Positions 9,046-18,259 of a stretch of DNA of 64,000 bases are shown one piece after another (positions within the stretch are counted from its first letter, which is position 1; the number at the start of each line of letters is the position of its first letter). The notes beneath the pieces were generated by a model. That model was not told where the DNA came from, did not search any database, and saw nothing but the letters and a program-made list of their open reading frames with translations. The stretch is from Paracoccus seriniphilus (GTDB lineage: Bacteria; Pseudomonadota; Alphaproteobacteria; Rhodobacterales; Rhodobacteraceae). The stretch lies in the NCBI RefSeq assembly GCF_028553745.1, contig NZ_CP067129.1, forward strand, positions 201,001 to 265,000. Direction: 5' to 3'. The translations under genes and the position numbers were made by a program.

Positions 9046-9576
9046 ATGACCGAACAGAACGAACAGCCTCTAGACGACATGATGGAAGACCCGCTGGCCG
9101 ATCCTTCGGACGAGGTCGAGGCGCTCAAGGCTGAACGCGACGAATTCCGCGACAAGTGGATGCGTGCGCTGGCCGATGCCGAGAACTCGCGCAAGCGGGC
9201 CGACAAGGATCGTCGCGATGCCGAGCAATATGGCGGTTCGCGCCTGGCTCGTGATCTGCTGCCCGTGCATGACGCGCTGACGCGCGCGCTGGATGCCGCG
9301 AATGAGGAACAGCGCGCCGCCGCCGGGGCCTTGATCGAAGGGGTCGAACTGACGCTGCGCGAATTGTCCAATGTCTTCGCCAAGCACGGGATCACCGTGA
9401 TTCGCCCCGAGCATGGCGAGAAATTCGACCCGACCTACCACGAAGCCATGTTCGAGGCCGCGGTGCCCGGAACCACCGCCGGAGAGATCATTCAGGTCAT
9501 GGACAACGGTTTCCGTCTTCACGACCGTCTGCTGCGCCCTGCCAAGGTCGGCGTCAGCTCGACTCCGGCCAGCTGA
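9046..9576 (+). CDS. grpE: Nucleotide exchange factor GrpE
   Basis: GrpE, 176 residues, exchanges nucleotide on DnaK. An acidic N-terminus leads into a long helix (about residues 20-70) with RALADAENSRKRA, followed by the beta domain with the signature GVELTLRELSNVF, FDPTYHEAMF and GFRLHDRLLRPAKVGVS. The start ATG 9046 follows TTGAGA and is 7 nt after hrcA, so the two form a heat-shock operon. Confidence 0.96.
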   Translation: MTEQNEQPLDDMMEDPLADPSDEVEALKAERDEFRDKWMRALADAENSRKRADKDRRDAEQYGGSRLARDLLPVHDALTRALDAANEEQRAAAGALIEGVELTLRELSNVFAKHGITVIRPEHGEKFDPTYHEAMFEAAVPGTTAGEIIQVMDNGFRLHDRLLRPAKVGVSSTPAS

Positions 9577-9687
9577 CCCTTTTGGCGCCGCGCGTATCGT
9601 CGCGCGGCGCTACAACCTTCCGCTGACTTGCCGATTCTTCCCGCGCGCGCGACCCTAGGAGATGTTCGGTCATCTCAGGAGGGGACC

Positions 9688-10272
9688 ATGGCAGGTACAG
9701 ATGGGGTGAAGATTCATCCCGCGGTCGACGAAGGCATCGCGCCGGGACGCGCAGGCTTCCAGGGAGGCGTGCTGTCTTGTCATTGCGGTATCGATCCGGT
9801 CAAGGTCCGCATCACATCCCAGACGTCCCATAATCATATCTGCGGCTGCACGAAATGCTGGCGGCCAGCGGGGGCGACCTTCAGCCTGGTCGCCGTTGTC
9901 GCCCGCGACTGCGTCGAGATCATCCAGAACTCCGACAAGCTGGAAATCGTTGACCGCAATGCTGCAATCCAGCGCCATCGCTGCCGCGACTGTGGCGTGC
10001 ATATGTTCGGGCGCATCGAGGACAAGCAGCATCCCTTTTATGGGTTGGATTTCGTGCATACGGAACTGTCCTCCGAGCGCGGCTGGTCCGCCCCGGAATT
10101 CGCGGGCTTTGTCAGTTCGGTGATCGAATCGGGCGTTGACCCGTCGCGGATGGGCGGCATCCGCGCCCGCCTGCGTGAACTGGGGCTTGAACCCTATGAC
10201 GCCCTGTCCCCCGCATTGATGGATGCCATCGCCACACATGTCGCAAAGCGGACGGGGGCCCTTCCTGCTTGA
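9688..10272 (+). CDS. gfa: S-(hydroxymethyl)glutathione synthase (Gfa)
   Basis: Gfa, 194 residues, is reported to accelerate condensation of formaldehyde with glutathione. It has the zinc-binding cysteines of the Gfa/CENP-V fold: LSCHCG near residue 30, ICGCTKCW near 55 and [11 protein letters not shown] near 100. The long C-terminal tail ([13 protein letters not shown]) is typical of Paracoccus-type Gfa. ATG 9688 follows a strong AGGAGGGG ribosome-binding site. It is immediately upstream of the glutathione-dependent formaldehyde dehydrogenase gene, which fits the same pathway. Debate exists on whether Gfa is a true enzyme or a glutathione carrier. Confidence 0.93.
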   Translation: MAGTDGVKIHPAVDEGIAPGRAGFQGGVLSCHCGIDPVKVRITSQTSHNHICGCTKCWRPAGATFSLVAVVARDCVEIIQNSDKLEIVDRNAAIQRHRCRDCGVHMFGRIEDKQHPFYGLDFVHTELSSERGWSAPEFAGFVSSVIESGVDPSRMGGIRARLRELGLEPYDALSPALMDAIATHVAKRTGALPA

Positions 10273-10370
10273 CGGGATCGTCATATCAATCGAAACGCGA
10301 AGTCAGGGGCGCAAGCAAGACCCCTCTGGCCATTTAGAATCCTACGAACTGGAATGACAGGAGACAGCCA

Positions 10371-11498
10371 ATGAGAACCCGTGCTGCCGTGGCCCTTGAG
10401 GCCGGCAAACCGTTGGAAGTGATGGAGGTCAATCTCGAAGGACCCAAAGAGGGCGAGGTTCTGGTCGAGATCAAGGCAACCGGCATTTGTCACACCGATG
10501 AATTCACCCGCTCGGGTGCCGACCCCGAAGGGCTGTTTCCGTCCATTCTGGGCCATGAGGGCGCGGGCGTGGTACTTGAGGTCGGACCGGGCGTGACCAG
10601 CCTGAAGCCCGGCGATCATGTCATCCCGCTCTATACGCCGGAATGCCGTGAATGTGCGTCCTGCCTGTCGGGCAAGACCAACCTCTGCACCAGGATCCGC
10701 GCGACGCAGGGGCAGGGGCTGATGCCCGATGGCACCACGCGTTTCTCGATGCTGGATGGAACGCCGATCTATCACTACATGGGCTGTTCGACCTTTGCGA
10801 ACCATACGGTTCTGCCCGAAATCGCATTGGCCAAGGTGCGCGAAGACGCACCTTTCGACAAGATCTGCTATATCGGCTGCGGCGTGACCACCGGCGTTGG
10901 CGCGGTGATCAACACGGCCAAGGTCGAAATCGGCGCCAAGGCGGTTGTCTTCGGGCTGGGCGGCATCGGGCTGAACGTGATTCAGGGCCTGCGTCTGGCC
11001 GGGGCCGACATGATCATAGGCGTCGATCTGAATGACGACAAGAAGGAAATGGCCGAGCGTTTCGGCATGACCCATTTCGTGAATCCGAAGAACGTCGAGA
11101 ATGTCGTGCAGGAAATCGTCGAGATGACGAAAACCCCCTTCGACCAGATCGGTGGCGCGGATTACAGCTTTGACGCGACCGGCAACGTCAAGGTCATGCG
11201 CGATGCGCTGGAATGCACCCATCGCGGCTGGGGTCAGTCGATCATCATCGGCGTTGCGCCTGCAGGGGCCGAAATCAGCACCCGTCCGTTCCAGCTGGTG
11301 ACCGGCCGCGTCTGGAAAGGCACGGCATTCGGCGGCGCCCGCGGACGTACCGATGTGCCCAAGATCGTCGACTGGTACATGGACGGAAAGATCGAGATCG
11401 ATCCCATGATCACGCACACCATGTCGCTGGATGACATCAACAAGGGCTTTGACCTGATGCACAGCGGTGAATCGATTCGTTCGGTCGTGCTTTACTGA
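10371..11498 (+). CDS. frmA: S-(hydroxymethyl)glutathione dehydrogenase / class III alcohol dehydrogenase
   Basis: A 375-residue class III zinc alcohol dehydrogenase (FrmA/AdhC, called FlhA in Paracoccus) that oxidises S-hydroxymethylglutathione to S-formylglutathione with NAD+. GICHTDEF and GHEGAGVV hold catalytic zinc ligands, [15 protein letters not shown] holds the structural zinc cysteines, GLGGIGLNV is the Rossmann nucleotide motif, and the class [14 protein letters not shown] stretch is present. A good AGGAGA site precedes ATG 10371. It lies between gfa and fghA, so all three cytosolic steps from formaldehyde to formate are encoded together, interrupted only by a ClpP-like gene. Confidence 0.97.
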   Translation: MRTRAAVALEAGKPLEVMEVNLEGPKEGEVLVEIKATGICHTDEFTRSGADPEGLFPSILGHEGAGVVLEVGPGVTSLKPGDHVIPLYTPECRECASCLSGKTNLCTRIRATQGQGLMPDGTTRFSMLDGTPIYHYMGCSTFANHTVLPEIALAKVREDAPFDKICYIGCGVTTGVGAVINTAKVEIGAKAVVFGLGGIGLNVIQGLRLAGADMIIGVDLNDDKKEMAERFGMTHFVNPKNVENVVQEIVEMTKTPFDQIGGADYSFDATGNVKVMRDALECTHRGWGQSIIIGVAPAGAEISTRPFQLVTGRVWKGTAFGGARGRTDVPKIVDWYMDGKIEIDPMITHTMSLDDINKGFDLMHSGESIRSVVLY

Positions 11499-11523
11499 TC
11501 CTTCATGGCTGCTTAGGTAAAAG

Positions 11524-11550
11524 GACGGCGGGGCCGCTGGTCCCGCCGTC
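11524..11550 (+). terminator. GC-rich hairpin after frmA
   Basis: A perfect 9-bp inverted repeat (GACGGCGGG / CCCGCCGTC) with a 9-nt loop lies 25 bp after the frmA stop and 28 bp before the ClpP-like start. There is no T-run after it, so it may be an mRNA-stabilising or attenuating hairpin instead of a full terminator. Confidence 0.5.
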
Positions 11551-11577
11551 GCTATGAGAAAAACAAGGAGCAGGCCC

Positions 11578-12213
11578 ATGCGCCATCAGTGGCTGGACGA
11601 TGACGACGACAATGATGACGATGACCGCCCTGACCAGGGTGACAAGGAAGGTGGCCTGGGCCTTCCCGATGGCGACAATATCGGCAAGCTGTATTTCAAA
11701 TCGCGTACGGTGATCGTGGCCGGCGCGATCAATGACAAGCTGGCACAGCGCACCGTCGCCCATCTGCTGGCCCTGGCCGAGGAAAGCGACAAGCCGATCA
11801 ACATGCTGATCAGCTCGCCCGGGGGGCATGTTGAATCGGGTGACATGATCCATGACGTGATCAAGTTCATCCGTCCCACCGTGCGCACGATCGGTTCGGG
11901 CTGGGTGGCCAGTGCTGGCGCATTGATCTTTGTCGGTGCGGCCAAGGAAAACCGCTATTGCCTGCCCAATACCCGCTTTCTGATTCACCAGCCCTCGGGC
12001 GGGATTGGCGGAACCTCGTCGGACATGATGATCCAGGCCGAACAGGTTCGTTTGATGCGGGATCGCCTGAACCAGATCTTTGCGGATGCGACGGGTCAGA
12101 CGGTGGAACGGATCGAAAAGGACACGCATCGCGATTTCTGGCTGAACACCCAGGAAGCGCTGGATTACGGCCTGCTGGGCAAGGTCATTCGTTCGGTCGA
12201 CGAACTGAAGTGA
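11578..12213 (+). CDS. ClpP-like serine protease with aspartate-rich N-terminus
   Basis: A 211-residue member of the ClpP/crotonase fold. The catalytic triad is intact by alignment to ClpP: Ser-112 in WVASAGA, His-137 in LIHQPSGG and Asp-186 in THRDFWLN. The SSPGGHVESGD oxyanion segment is also present. In place of the usual propeptide and axial-loop N-terminus it has an Asp-rich stretch (residues 7-22). ATG 11578 follows AAGGAG. It is not adjacent to clpX, as the main clpP usually is, but sits between two formaldehyde-oxidation genes, so it is probably a second ClpP paralogue with a special role. Substrate and ATPase partner cannot be told from sequence. Confidence 0.8.
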   Translation: MRHQWLDDDDDNDDDDRPDQGDKEGGLGLPDGDNIGKLYFKSRTVIVAGAINDKLAQRTVAHLLALAEESDKPINMLISSPGGHVESGDMIHDVIKFIRPTVRTIGSGWVASAGALIFVGAAKENRYCLPNTRFLIHQPSGGIGGTSSDMMIQAEQVRLMRDRLNQIFADATGQTVERIEKDTHRDFWLNTQEALDYGLLGKVIRSVDELK

Positions 12214-12493
12214 TGCAACGGGCAGGGCATCAGTTCTGCCCGGATCTCTATTGATCATCGTGCGGGGGCCGGGTTTCCCGGTCCCCGCCGCCCTTGCGAG
12301 AGGCTGCGCAGGGCGCGCGATACCATGCCGGGCTGGCGCTATGGCCGAATCCCGAACCGATCTGCCCCAAGCGACGCAAGCTGTATGATTCCTTTGTGTG
12401 GCTTCTTGTCTTTTCGCGTTGCCCTCGGGGCGTCTCATGGGTTTGGTGGGGCGCAGAACGGGACCGCAATATCTTGCAGAAAAGGGGCATGAT
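12214..12493. other. Intergenic region between the ClpP-like gene and fghA, with a hairpin
   Basis: A 280-bp stretch with no convincing gene. A hairpin occurs at 12264-12286 (GGGGGCCGGG / CCCGGTCCCC, loop TTT, one G-T pair), a likely end of the upstream transcript, though no T-run follows. The fghA ribosome-binding site is at its right end. Confidence 0.55.
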
Positions 12494-13327
12494 GTGACCA
12501 TCGAAACGCTTTCGGAAAATCGCAGCTTTGGCGGGACGCAGGGCGTCTATCGTCATAAATCCCAATCCACTGGCACGGACATGACATTCGCGCTGTTTCT
12601 GCCCGAAGAGGCGCAGCATGGCCGGGTTCCGGTGCTGTGGTATCTGTCGGGCCTGACCTGCACCCATGAAAACGCCATGACCAAGGCCGCCGCCCAGGAA
12701 TGGTGCGCCGAAGCCGGGATCGCGATCGTCTTCCCCGACACATCCCCGCGCGGAGATGAGGTTGCCGACGACGAAGCCTATGATCTGGGGAAGGGCGCAG
12801 GGTTCTATGTGAATGCCACCCAGGACCCGTGGAAGCCGCATTACCAGATGTGGCAATATATCGTTCACGAGCTGCCCGAGCTGGTCAGCGACAATTTCGC
12901 CATTGATCGCGATGCCATGGGGATCACCGGCCATTCCATGGGCGGGCACGGCGCGCTGACCATCGCCATGACACACCCGGACCGCTATCGCTCGGTTTCG
13001 GCATTTTCACCGATTGCGAATCCGACCGAGTCGGACTGGGGCAGGAAACAGCTTTCGGCCTATCTGGGCGAGGACAGGGCGACCTGGCGCGCCCATGATG
13101 CCACGATCCTGATGACGGAACGGGGATATCCCGGCGAAGTGCTGATCGATCAGGGCAGCGAAGATCAGTTCCTGGACCTGCTCAAGCCCGAGGCCCTGGC
13201 GCAGGCCATGATGGCGCGGCGTCAGCCCGGTCAGTTCCGGATGCAGCCGGGCTATGATCACAGCTACTTCTTCGTGCAGACCTTCATGGCAGACCACATC
13301 CTGTGGCATGCCGAACGGCTTGCCTGA
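12494..13327 (+). CDS. fghA: S-formylglutathione hydrolase
   Basis: FghA (esterase D family), 277 residues, hydrolyses S-formylglutathione to formate and glutathione. The alpha/beta-hydrolase nucleophile is Ser-148 in GHSMGGHG, with the catalytic Asp in the QGSEDQF segment and His in GYDHSYFF near the C-terminus. LSGLTCTHEN is the conserved oxyanion and substrate-pocket segment. GTG 12494 is chosen: AAAGGGG lies about 6 nt upstream and it gives the typical family N-terminus (IETLSENRSFGG); in-frame upstream starts would add unrelated residues. It completes the glutathione route with gfa and frmA. Confidence 0.94.
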   Translation: MTIETLSENRSFGGTQGVYRHKSQSTGTDMTFALFLPEEAQHGRVPVLWYLSGLTCTHENAMTKAAAQEWCAEAGIAIVFPDTSPRGDEVADDEAYDLGKGAGFYVNATQDPWKPHYQMWQYIVHELPELVSDNFAIDRDAMGITGHSMGGHGALTIAMTHPDRYRSVSAFSPIANPTESDWGRKQLSAYLGEDRATWRAHDATILMTERGYPGEVLIDQGSEDQFLDLLKPEALAQAMMARRQPGQFRMQPGYDHSYFFVQTFMADHILWHAERLA

Positions 13328-13498
13328 ACGATTTTGCCAAATCTTCCCGATCGCGCTGCCAAAACTCCCATCAGACTTTAGGGGTAAGTGGCAGTGCGGC
13401 GGATTGACGCAGAAGGGTGTGCATCCAACACTACCTGACATGGAGAGCCGTGGCCGGAGGAAAATCCGCGGCGTCTGATCCAAGGGAGGAGCACATCG

Positions 13499-15319
13499 AT
13501 GAAATATCTGCTGAACAGTGCCCTGGCGGCACTGCTGCTGACCAGTGCCACGGCCTATGCGAACGAAAGTGTCATGGCCGAAATGGCCAAGCCGGAACAA
13601 TGGGCGATCCAGATGGGTGATTACGCGAATACGCGTTATTCCGAGCTGGACCAGATCAACAAGGACAATGTCAAAGATCTGCGCGTGGCGTGGACATTTT
13701 CAACCGGCGTCCTGCGTGGCCATGAGGGCAGCCCCCTTGTGATCGGCGACATGATGTATGTCCACACGCCGTTCCCCAACAAGGTTTTCGCCCTGGACCT
13801 GGCCAATGACGGCAAGATCGTCTGGCGCTATGAACCCCAGCAAAACCCCGAAGTCATTGCGGTCATGTGCTGCGACACGGTCAACCGCGGGGTCGCCTAT
13901 GCCGATGGCATGATCCTGCTGCATCAGGCGGATACGACGCTTGTGGCGCTGGATGCCAAGACCGGCGAAGAGAAATGGAAGGTCCAGACCGGCGATCCGT
14001 CGATCGGCGAAACCAACACCGCAACGGTTCTGCCGGTCAAGGACAAGGTGATCGTCGGCGTATCCGGGGGTGAATATGGTGTGCGTGGCCGCGTCACAGC
14101 CTATAGCCTGGCCGATGGATCAGAGGTCTGGAAAGCCTATTCCACCGGCCCCGATGACGAAATGCTGGTGGATCCGGAAAAGACCATGCATCTGGGCAAG
14201 CCCATCGGTCCCGACAGCAGCCTGAACAGCTGGGAAGGCGATCAGTGGAAGATTGGCGGCGGCACGACCTGGGGCTGGTATTCCTATGATCCCGATCTGA
14301 ACCTGATCTATTACGGCACCGGGAACCCCTCGACCTGGAATCCCTCTCAACGGCCGGGTGACAACAAATGGTCGATGACCATCATGGCCCGCGACGCCGA
14401 CACCGGCATGGCCAAATGGTTCTATCAGATGACGCCCCATGACGAATGGGACTTTGACGGCGTCAATGAAATGATCCTGACCGATCAGGAAATCGATGGC
14501 GAACAGCGCAAGCTGCTGACCCATTTCGACCGGAACGGTCTGGGCTATACGCTTGATCGCGAAACCGGCGAGTTGCTGGTGGCCGAGAAATTCGATCCTG
14601 CTGTCAACTGGACCACCGGCGTCGATATGGATCCGGAATCCGAAACCTATGGTCGTCCTGCCGTGGTCGCCGAATATTCGACCTCTCAGAATGGCGAGGA
14701 TACCAACACCACGGGCGTCTGCCCCGCGGCACTGGGATCCAAGGACCAGCAACCGGCAGCCTTCTCGCCCAAGACCAACCTGTTCTATGTTCCCACCAAC
14801 CATGTCTGCATGGATTACGAACCCTTCCGTGTAGCCTATACGGCCGGTCAGCCCTATGTCGGGGCAACGCTTTCGATGTTCCCCGCACCTGACAGCCATG
14901 GCGGAATGGGCAATTTCATTGCCTGGGACAATGTCAACGGCGAGATCAAATGGTCGCTGCCCGAACAGTTCTCGGTCTGGTCCGGTGCGCTGGCAACGGC
15001 GGGGGATCTGGTCTTCTATGGCACGCTGGAAGGCTATCTGAAGGCGGTAGACGCCGAAACGGGTGAAGAGCTTTACAAGTTCAAGACTCCGTCCGGCGTG
15101 ATCGGCAATGTCATGACCTATGTCCATGGCGGCAAGCAATATATCGGCATTCTGTCCGGTGTGGGCGGTTGGGCCGGTATCGGTCTGGCAGCGGGTCTGA
15201 CGAACCCCAATGACGGTCTTGGCGCCGTCGGCGGTTATGCCGCGCTGAGCGACTATACCGAGCTTGGCGGCCAGCTGACCGTCTTTGAACTGCCCGGTGA
15301 TGCGCCGGTCGAGGGCTAA
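13499..15319 (+). CDS. xoxF: Lanthanide-dependent PQQ methanol dehydrogenase XoxF
   Basis: XoxF, 606 residues with a signal peptide (about residues 1-21), is a periplasmic PQQ-dependent alcohol dehydrogenase. It has the eight-bladed propeller W-motifs, the adjacent disulfide Cys-124/Cys-125 (MCCDTVNRG), Glu-192, Asn-276, catalytic Asp-318 and, two residues on, Asp-320 in [10 protein letters not shown]. That extra Asp, replaced by Ala in calcium MxaF, coordinates the lanthanide ion, so this is a XoxF-type enzyme. A GGGAGGAG site precedes ATG 13499. No mxaF, mxaI or PQQ synthesis gene is in the window. The next gene encodes the likely electron acceptor. Confidence 0.97.
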   Translation: MKYLLNSALAALLLTSATAYANESVMAEMAKPEQWAIQMGDYANTRYSELDQINKDNVKDLRVAWTFSTGVLRGHEGSPLVIGDMMYVHTPFPNKVFALDLANDGKIVWRYEPQQNPEVIAVMCCDTVNRGVAYADGMILLHQADTTLVALDAKTGEEKWKVQTGDPSIGETNTATVLPVKDKVIVGVSGGEYGVRGRVTAYSLADGSEVWKAYSTGPDDEMLVDPEKTMHLGKPIGPDSSLNSWEGDQWKIGGGTTWGWYSYDPDLNLIYYGTGNPSTWNPSQRPGDNKWSMTIMARDADTGMAKWFYQMTPHDEWDFDGVNEMILTDQEIDGEQRKLLTHFDRNGLGYTLDRETGELLVAEKFDPAVNWTTGVDMDPESETYGRPAVVAEYSTSQNGEDTNTTGVCPAALGSKDQQPAAFSPKTNLFYVPTNHVCMDYEPFRVAYTAGQPYVGATLSMFPAPDSHGGMGNFIAWDNVNGEIKWSLPEQFSVWSGALATAGDLVFYGTLEGYLKAVDAETGEELYKFKTPSGVIGNVMTYVHGGKQYIGILSGVGGWAGIGLAAGLTNPNDGLGAVGGYAALSDYTELGGQLTVFELPGDAPVEG

Positions 15320-15358
15320 TACTTTCGTTTCGCAAAACCAGAAGTGATCTGTGAAGGG

Positions 15359-15385
15359 ACCGCCCCAGCGATAAACTGGGGCGGT
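15359..15385 (+). terminator. Hairpin between xoxF and the cytochrome gene
   Basis: A perfect 10-bp inverted repeat (ACCGCCCCAG / CTGGGGCGGT) with a 7-nt loop lies 39 bp after xoxF and about 50 bp before the cytochrome start. Only TTC follows, so a partial terminator or mRNA-stabilising element that sets a high xoxF to cytochrome ratio is more likely than a complete stop. Confidence 0.5.
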
Positions 15386-15433
15386 TCTGCCTGAGGAGAG
15401 CAGGCGGGACCAACTCTAGGGAGGAAGACAAGA

Positions 15434-16000
15434 ATGAAAGCCATCACCAGCCTTGCGGCGCTGGTTGTCGCGGCGTCGCTGGCCGGACCGGCCATGGCGC
15501 AGTCCGAGACCACATCAGACGCTTCAGCCGGAACCGAAGGGGCGACATTGCCGAACGGCATGGATATCACGCCCGACTACACGGAATATGGCCGCTGGTA
15601 TAACGCCGAAGGGATTCCGACCTACAAGATCGACGCGGATGGCAGCGTCGATTTCGCGACCTTCAACGGCTATCGCCGCTATTCTGCGGAATGCCATGTC
15701 TGTCACGGCCCGGATGGCGAGGGTTCGACCTATGCCCCGGCGCTGAAGGATTCGGTGTTGCGGCTGGATTACTATGATTTCCAGGAGATCGTCGCATCGG
15801 GCAAGCAAGAGGTGAACACCGCCCAGAACCAGGTGATGCCGGCATTTGGCACCAACAAGAATGTCTGGTGCTATATTGACGACATCTATGCCTATCTGGT
15901 CGCGCGGGGTACCGATGCCCTGCCGCGCGGACGACCGGCCAAGAAGGGACCGAAAACGGATGAATTCGCCGAGCAGGAAGATTCCTGCATGTCGATGTGA
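15434..16000 (+). CDS. cycB: Cytochrome c553i-like c-type cytochrome (XoxG role)
   Basis: A 188-residue secreted monohaem cytochrome c with a signal peptide ending near AMA (residue 22). The single haem motif CHVCH is at residues 87-91; Met-135 in QVMPAFG is the likely axial ligand. Its position after xoxF and before xoxJ matches cytochrome c553i (CycB) of Paracoccus denitrificans and the XoxG electron acceptor of other methylotrophs. Additional cysteines in the WCYIDD and DSCMSM segments near the C-terminus may form a disulfide. A strong GGGAGGA site precedes the start. The xoxJ gene begins 1 nt after its stop. Confidence 0.9.
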   Translation: MKAITSLAALVVAASLAGPAMAQSETTSDASAGTEGATLPNGMDITPDYTEYGRWYNAEGIPTYKIDADGSVDFATFNGYRRYSAECHVCHGPDGEGSTYAPALKDSVLRLDYYDFQEIVASGKQEVNTAQNQVMPAFGTNKNVWCYIDDIYAYLVARGTDALPRGRPAKKGPKTDEFAEQEDSCMSM

Positions 16001-16001
16001 C

Positions 16002-16817
16002 ATGCGCAGGCTGATCATCACGGCAATATCAGGCTGGCTCTGCGTGGCACATATGGGTGCCGCGCAGGTCGCCGACCTGAGATCGACCACCAGTTTCCGC
16101 GTTTGCGCCGATCCGGCCAATGCCCCCATGTCGCACAAGGATGGCAGCGGCTTTGAAAATCGCCTTGCCGCGCAGTTCGGCGAATGGCTGGACCTGCCGG
16201 TGACCTATAGCTGGTTTCCCTCGGGGATGGGCTTCATTACCAAGACGCTGCGCGCGGGCACCTGCGATGTGGTGATGGGATATGCGCAGGGCGATGAGCT
16301 GGTGCAGAATACCAATCATTACTACACCTCGGTCTTTGGTATCGTGACGCGCAAGGACAGCGCGCTGGCCGATGTCGACCACCTGGGCGATCCGGTGCTG
16401 AAGGATCATCCCATCGGAGTCATCGCGGGCAGCCCGCCTGCGACCATCATGGCGCGGGCCGGTCTGGCCAAGGACATGCGCGGGGGTGATCTGTTCGTGG
16501 ACCGCCGCGTCAAGGATCCGGTGGGTCGGATGATCGACTCGGTCCGGGATGGCAGCCTGGATGCCGCCGTGCTGTGGGGGCCTTTGGCTGGCCCGCGCAT
16601 CAAGGATGACCCTGACCTGCAGTTCACGCCGCTGCTAAGGGAAAAAAGCGGCCCGAAGATGTTCTATCGCATCACCATGGGGGTGCGTCCGGGCGAGCAG
16701 GAATGGAAACGCCAGCTGAACAGCCTGATCCGCCGCCATCAGGATGAAATCAACCAGACGCTGCGCGAGGCCGGGGTGCCCCTTGTGGACGATTATGGCA
16801 AGGAGATGTTGCCATGA
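16002..16817 (+). CDS. xoxJ: XoxJ, quinoprotein-dehydrogenase-associated periplasmic binding protein
   Basis: A 271-residue periplasmic protein of the solute-binding type (MoxJ/XoxJ family) with a signal peptide ending near the GAAQ segment. FRVCADPANAPMSHKDGSGFENRLA is the family N-terminal region, with cysteines also in GTCDVVMG. XoxJ proteins are thought to help mature or activate XoxF and not to import a nutrient. ATG 16002 was chosen as it lies 1 nt after the cytochrome stop and opens a clean signal peptide. Its stop overlaps the next gene by 4 bp (ATGA), so xoxF-cycB-xoxJ and the CXXCW gene are one transcription unit. Confidence 0.9.
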   Translation: MRRLIITAISGWLCVAHMGAAQVADLRSTTSFRVCADPANAPMSHKDGSGFENRLAAQFGEWLDLPVTYSWFPSGMGFITKTLRAGTCDVVMGYAQGDELVQNTNHYYTSVFGIVTRKDSALADVDHLGDPVLKDHPIGVIAGSPPATIMARAGLAKDMRGGDLFVDRRVKDPVGRMIDSVRDGSLDAAVLWGPLAGPRIKDDPDLQFTPLLREKSGPKMFYRITMGVRPGEQEWKRQLNSLIRRHQDEINQTLREAGVPLVDDYGKEMLP

Positions 16818-17347
16818 TCCGGCTGGCGATCGCGATATCTGTCGTGATCGCCGTCCCCGCATGGGCCGATATCGCCGAGCCCTCAGGATTTCGCGGCGAA
16901 CCCTATACGGCCCCGGTGCCATCGACCCTGCAAGGGGCCAAGGTGATCGATGCCGAAATGGCCCTGACGCTTTGGGCCGAAGATGCGGGTTTTGTCGATG
17001 TCTATCCGCGCACCCTGAAGCCGCAGGGGCTGCCCGAGGGCACTATCTGGCAAGAGCCGCGCCATGACACCATTCCCGGTGCGATCTGGCTGTGGAATAC
17101 CGGTTATGAAAGCCTGACAGCGGAAGAGATGCAGCGTCTGGAAGACGGTCTGGCCAGCATGACGCGGGGCAATCCGGATATGCCGCTGGTGATCTTCTGT
17201 CGGGCTGATTGCTGGATGAGCTGGAACGCGGCGAAACGTGCCGTCGATCTGGGTTATCGGAAGGTCATGTGGTTTCCCGGTGGCATTGATGAATGGCAGG
17301 ACGCGTTGGGACCGGATCTGGTCAGGGCTGAACCTGTCGCCCCGTGA
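16814..17347 (+). CDS. PQQ-dependent catabolism-associated CXXCW-motif protein (rhodanese-like)
   Basis: A 177-residue secreted protein with a signal peptide (about residues 1-18). The signature is Cys-129 and Cys-133 in FCRADCWMSWNAAKRA, in a rhodanese-like fold with the GAIWLWNTGY and WFPGGIDEW segments. Proteins of this type are found next to PQQ dehydrogenase genes and their role is unknown; a periplasmic thiol or metal-handling function is possible. It overlaps xoxJ by 4 bp upstream, and its last 26 bp overlap the convergent beta-propeller gene. Confidence 0.87.
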   Translation: MIRLAIAISVVIAVPAWADIAEPSGFRGEPYTAPVPSTLQGAKVIDAEMALTLWAEDAGFVDVYPRTLKPQGLPEGTIWQEPRHDTIPGAIWLWNTGYESLTAEEMQRLEDGLASMTRGNPDMPLVIFCRADCWMSWNAAKRAVDLGYRKVMWFPGGIDEWQDALGPDLVRAEPVAP

Positions 17348-18254
17348 ACTGACCAAAGGCGCGCGGACCGGCGGGAACATCCAGCTCTGCGGTGATGGTC
17401 AGATCGCGGGCATCAAGCACCATGATCGTATCGGAATCCCAATTGGCCAGCACGACACCGCTGTCATCGGGCAGGCTGGCGATGCCTTCGGGATAATCCC
17501 CGACCTCGAGTGTTTCTGTTACCTCAAGACTTTCGGGATCAAAAACCGTGACGGTGCTGGCATATTGATTTGTCACGAAACCCCGTCCACCGGCAAAAGC
17601 GATACCATAGGGGCGATGCCCCGTCGCGACATGGCCAAGCAGGGTGCCGCTGTCGGGATCCATGATCGAGACGCGATCGCCAAGGACATCCGCACTGTAG
17701 AGGCGGCCGCGATGAAAGGTGACCGCGAAAGGATGTTCGCCCGAGGTCGTGATCTTGCGCAGCAGTTTCCCCGTCTCGATGTCGAAGATGCTGACCGTGT
17801 CGTCATCGCGATCAGCTGTGGCGACCAATGCCCCGTTCGCGCTGATGGCAACGCCCGAGGGAATCTGGCCGGTTCGGGCGGTCCAGAGCGGTTCCAGATC
17901 CCCGTCCAGCCGCATCAGGCGGTTGTTGTACCAATCGGTGATCACGACCCCTTTGCCGGGGATGGCCGCGATCCCAAAGGCGCCGGCGCCCAACTCGGCG
18001 TGTCGCGTGATCTGTCCCGCTTCGTCCAGAACCGACAGCCGCCCGCTATCTGCGGCGATCACATAGGCCCGCGCGCGTTTCGGATCATAGGCCACCGGGG
18101 CAGGCGCGCCCGGCAGTTCGGTGCTGGCGATGATCTCCATGCGGTTCAGGTCGATGACCGTCACCGCATCTGCATTTTGCGAGGTGACGAATGCGAGATC
18201 CCCGGCACAGGCCGGGGAGAGCATGGACAGAAATGCCGGCAGCCACAGCCGCAT
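17322..18254 (-). CDS. PQQ-associated YVTN-type beta-propeller protein
   Basis: A 310-residue secreted protein with a signal peptide (residues 1-17) and seven or so repeats of the YVTN type, seen as repeated VTxxDxxxxEVxxTxxxG(x)xPxGI units. It matches the PQQ-dependent catabolism-associated beta-propeller class by context and repeat pattern. Catalytic residues are not evident; a scaffold or binding role in the periplasm is likely. It is on the opposite strand from the xox genes and converges on the CXXCW gene with a 26-bp overlap. It follows the SRPBCC gene by 5 nt, so those two are co-transcribed. Confidence 0.85.
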   Translation of the reverse strand: MRLWLPAFLSMLSPACAGDLAFVTSQNADAVTVIDLNRMEIIASTELPGAPAPVAYDPKRARAYVIAADSGRLSVLDEAGQITRHAELGAGAFGIAAIPGKGVVITDWYNNRLMRLDGDLEPLWTARTGQIPSGVAISANGALVATADRDDDTVSIFDIETGKLLRKITTSGEHPFAVTFHRGRLYSADVLGDRVSIMDPDSGTLLGHVATGHRPYGIAFAGGRGFVTNQYASTVTVFDPESLEVTETLEVGDYPEGIASLPDDSGVVLANWDSDTIMVLDARDLTITAELDVPAGPRAFGQFTGRQVQP

Positions 18255-18259
18255 GCGGC

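Noticed and set aside
13328..13498. Consensus sigma-70 promoter before xoxF
   Set aside because: TTGACG occurs at about 13405 but no convincing -10 element follows at proper spacing; not reported as a feature.
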